The notes beneath the pieces were generated by a model. It made no database searches. It saw only the letters and a program-made list of their open reading frames with translations, and was not told where the DNA came from. Positions 62,021 to 64,000 of a DNA stretch of 64,000 nt are shown in pieces (within the stretch, counting starts at the first letter, position 1; each line of letters begins with the position of its first letter). Both the position numbers and the translations under genes were made by a program. The DNA comes from Novosphingobium sp. (GTDB lineage Bacteria; Pseudomonadota; Alphaproteobacteria; Sphingomonadales; Sphingomonadaceae), in contig NZ_JBCNLP010000001.1 in assembly GCF_039595395.1 (NCBI RefSeq), forward strand, positions 2,604,001 to 2,668,000. Reading direction: 5' to 3'.

Positions 62021-63190
62021 TTAATCCTCGTAGACGATCGACAGCTTGCCGGCCGCCTCGGCAGCGATGCGGCGGGCGCTGTCGGTGTCCTGCGCGCGGG
62101 CCAGCGCCACGCCCATGCGGCGATAGGGCCGTGCCGTGGGCTTGGCGAAGATGCGCAGATCGACCGCCTCGCCCGGCGTGGAGAGCGCCTGCGCCTGCCC
62201 CTCATAGCGGAACTTCGCCGAATCCCGGTCCGCCAGCAGCACCGCCGAGGCCGAGGGACCGCGCAGCGCGATCTGCGGGATCGGCAGGCCCATGATCGCA
62301 CGGGCATGCAGGTCGAACTCGTTCAGATCCTGCGAGATCAGCGTTACCATGCCGGTGTCATGCGGGCGCGGCGAGAGTTCGGAAAAGATCACCTCCTCGC
62401 CCTTCACGAAGAACTCGACGCCGAACAGGCCGTAGCCGCCCAGATCGTCCACCACCTTGCGCGCCATCTCCTGAGCATCGGCGATGGCCGAGGCGCTCAT
62501 GGCGGCGGGCTGCCAGCTTTCCTGATAGTCGCCGCGCTCCTGCCGGTGGCCGATGGGCGGGCAGAAATGCACGCCGTCGCGGGCGCGGATCGTCAGCAAA
62601 GTGATCTCGTAATCGAAGGCGATGAACTCTTCCACGATCACCCGCTGGCGGTCGCCGCGCATGTTGGCGACGGCATAGGTCCAGGCCGCTTCCAGATCCT
62701 GCGCGGAACGCACCGTGCTCTGCCCCTTGCCCGAGGAGGACATGACCGGCTTGATCACACAAGGAAAACCGGTGAAAGCAGCGCCCTCGCGCACCTCCTC
62801 AAGGCTCTCGGCATAGCGATAGCGCGAGGTGCGCAGGCCCAGATCCTGCGCCGCCACATCGCGGATGCGGTCGCGGTTCATCGTCAGGATCGTGGCGCGG
62901 GCGGAGGGGACGACATTGACGCCCTGCGCCTCGACCTCCGCCAGAACCTCGGTGCGGATCGCCTCGATCTCGGGCACGACGAAATCGGGCTGGTGTTTGG
63001 CGATGGCGGCGCGCAGCTTCTCGCCATCGAGCATGGAGAAGACCTCGAAACCGTCGGCCAACTGCATCGCCGGAGCGCCTTCATAGGCGTCGCAGGCGAT
63101 GACACGGGCGCCCAGCCGCTTGGCCGCGATCACGAACTCCCGCCCCAATTCGCCCGAACCGAGCAGCAAGATGGTTGCCGTGAACGCCAT
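62021..63190 (-). CDS. purT: formate-dependent phosphoribosylglycinamide formyltransferase PurT
   Basis: 389 residues of the ATP-grasp superfamily. It makes formyl-GAR from GAR, formate and ATP in purine synthesis. N-terminal ATILLLGSGELGREFVIAAK, then PEIEAIRTEVL, FPCVIKPVMSSSGKGQS (ATP-grasp phosphate loop), EITLLTIRARDGVHFCPPIG, GLFGVEFFVKGEEVIFSELS and RPHDTGMVTLISQ. The length matches the family. It converges on the GH125 gene with 15 bases between stops. Confidence 0.96.
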   Translation of the reverse strand: MAFTATILLLGSGELGREFVIAAKRLGARVIACDAYEGAPAMQLADGFEVFSMLDGEKLRAAIAKHQPDFVVPEIEAIRTEVLAEVEAQGVNVVPSARATILTMNRDRIRDVAAQDLGLRTSRYRYAESLEEVREGAAFTGFPCVIKPVMSSSGKGQSTVRSAQDLEAAWTYAVANMRGDRQRVIVEEFIAFDYEITLLTIRARDGVHFCPPIGHRQERGDYQESWQPAAMSASAIADAQEMARKVVDDLGGYGLFGVEFFVKGEEVIFSELSPRPHDTGMVTLISQDLNEFDLHARAIMGLPIPQIALRGPSASAVLLADRDSAKFRYEGQAQALSTPGEAVDLRIFAKPTARPYRRMGVALARAQDTDSARRIAAEAAGKLSIVYED

Positions 63191-63246
63191 GATCCAAATC
63201 CTTCAAGCCAGTGCCGAAGGCCGCCTATAGGCAAAGAGCAGGCCCC

Positions 63247-63948
63247 TTAGAAAGGGATTTCCTGCCCCTCGTAATCGAACAGCTTGCCGCTGTCCGGGCC
63301 CTTCAATTCCTCGATCACATCGAGCAATTGCAGCGCGGCGCGCTCGGCATCGAACAGGCGCCCCGCCGGGACATTGGCCTGAAACGGGCGCGACAGGGCC
63401 GTATCGACCGTGCCGGGATGCAGCGCCACCACGATGGCCCGCTCATTGCGGCGGCGCTCCTCGATGGCCAGATTGCGGATCAGCATGTTGAGCGCCGCCT
63501 TGGAGGCGCGATAGCCATGCCAACCGCCCAGCCGATTATCGGTGATGGACGCCACCCGTGCGGACAGCGCCGCAAATACCGTCCGCCCGCTTTTGGGCAT
63601 GAGCGGCAGAAAATGCTTGGCCACCAGCGCCGGCCCCACCGCATTGACGGCATAAAGCTGCGCCAGCCATGCCGGATCGAGATCGCGCAACGCCTTTTCC
63701 GGGCCGTGCTCGCCCTCATGCAGCAGCCCCGTCGCCACGATCACCATGGCGGGCGGCGGCCCCTTGGCAACATGGGCGGCAGCGGCGGCTATGCTCGCCT
63801 CATCGAGCAGATCGAGATGCTGCGCCCCGCCGCGCGACCGGGCGAAACCATGCACCACCTCATAGGCGCCTTCCTCGATCAGCGCGGCCTCGAAGGCGGC
63901 GCCGATCCCGCCCGAGGCGCCGATGACGATGGCCGATCCCTTGCTCAT
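63247..63948 (-). CDS. short-chain dehydrogenase/reductase
   Basis: 233 residues. NAD(P) motif IVIGASGGIGAAFEAAL, NAVGP in place of NNAG, catalytic FAALSARVAS (Ser) and YRASKAALN (Tyr-Lys). It resembles the CsgA/YciK-like SDR of unknown substrate. Start ATG 63948 overlaps the stop of the preceding partial gene (ATGA), so both belong to one operon. Confidence 0.88.
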   Translation of the reverse strand: MSKGSAIVIGASGGIGAAFEAALIEEGAYEVVHGFARSRGGAQHLDLLDEASIAAAAAHVAKGPPPAMVIVATGLLHEGEHGPEKALRDLDPAWLAQLYAVNAVGPALVAKHFLPLMPKSGRTVFAALSARVASITDNRLGGWHGYRASKAALNMLIRNLAIEERRRNERAIVVALHPGTVDTALSRPFQANVPAGRLFDAERAALQLLDVIEELKGPDSGKLFDYEGQEIPF

Positions 63949-64000
63949 GCGCGGGTGAAGCGCCAGCGGTCTGGCTCGCTTTCGGCGGCATCGAAACGAT
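63945..64000 (-). CDS. partial gene, C-terminal end only (runs off right edge)
   Basis: The minus strand from 64000 to the TGA at 63947-63945 reads RFDAAESEPDRWRFTRA. The ATGA overlap with the SDR start and the natural composition support a real 3' end of a gene. Only 17 residues are visible, so no product can be named. Confidence 0.35.
   Translation of the reverse strand, partial: RFDAAESEPDRWRFTRA

Overview
The window looks like a chromosomal segment of a GC-rich alphaproteobacterium of the order Sphingomonadales, most likely Novosphingobium or a close relative. This rests on gene content and codon style: abundant TonB-dependent receptors, Tat- or Sec-exported glycoside hydrolases, a sphingomonad-type exopolysaccharide (EPS) locus, and branched-chain amino acid genes preceded by short leader ORFs. 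No phage, IS element, CRISPR array or plasmid function was found.

Layout. 1-10.5 kb is core metabolism: serB (5' end only), miaA, ilvB-ilvN-ilvC, a GT4 glycosyltransferase, leuA, an unknown gene and recJ, followed by two tandem tRNA-Glu genes (10.68-10.87 kb). ilvB and leuA each have a promoter, a short leader ORF and foldable RNA, suggesting attenuation; the leucine leader (four different Leu codons in a 16-residue peptide) is convincing.

11.2-42.3 kb is an EPS locus: polymerase-like membrane protein, GT2, flippase, GH16 glycanase, several GT4/GT2 enzymes, a Wzc-type tyrosine autokinase, an outer-membrane beta-barrel, an ExoY-type priming transferase, a Wza-type export protein and a LuxR-type regulator. 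Set into its middle (13.66-27.98 kb) is a compact hybrid NRPS-PKS cluster: a freestanding A-T loading protein, a KS-AT-ACP-aminotransferase-C-A-T megasynthase, a C-TE protein with an HQ-type condensation motif and a cysteine thioesterase nucleophile, an exported serine hydrolase, and a divergent Sfp-type PPTase. Both A domains read as valine-like, so I infer a Val-C2-Val scaffold with an assembly-line-installed beta-amine (a vicinal diamine). This is the best candidate for an undescribed system.

42.4-64 kb is a carbohydrate and small-molecule region: DUF1285 protein, ROK regulator with an adjacent palindromic operator candidate, TonB receptor, glycerophosphodiesterase, a second TonB receptor divergent from a GH115 enzyme, an exported 2H phosphoesterase, methyltransferase, homoserine-dehydrogenase-like enzyme, a large exported protein of unknown function, aldo/keto reductase with divergent LysR regulator, a Tat-exported GH125 mannosidase, purT and an SDR.

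A caution runs through the window: several genes carry small indels (ilvC two, leuA three, the megasynthase two, one GT2 two), some in homopolymers. These may be consensus errors, real mutations or, for the poly-G tract at the megasynthase start, phase variation. I annotate what is present and state what would restore each frame.
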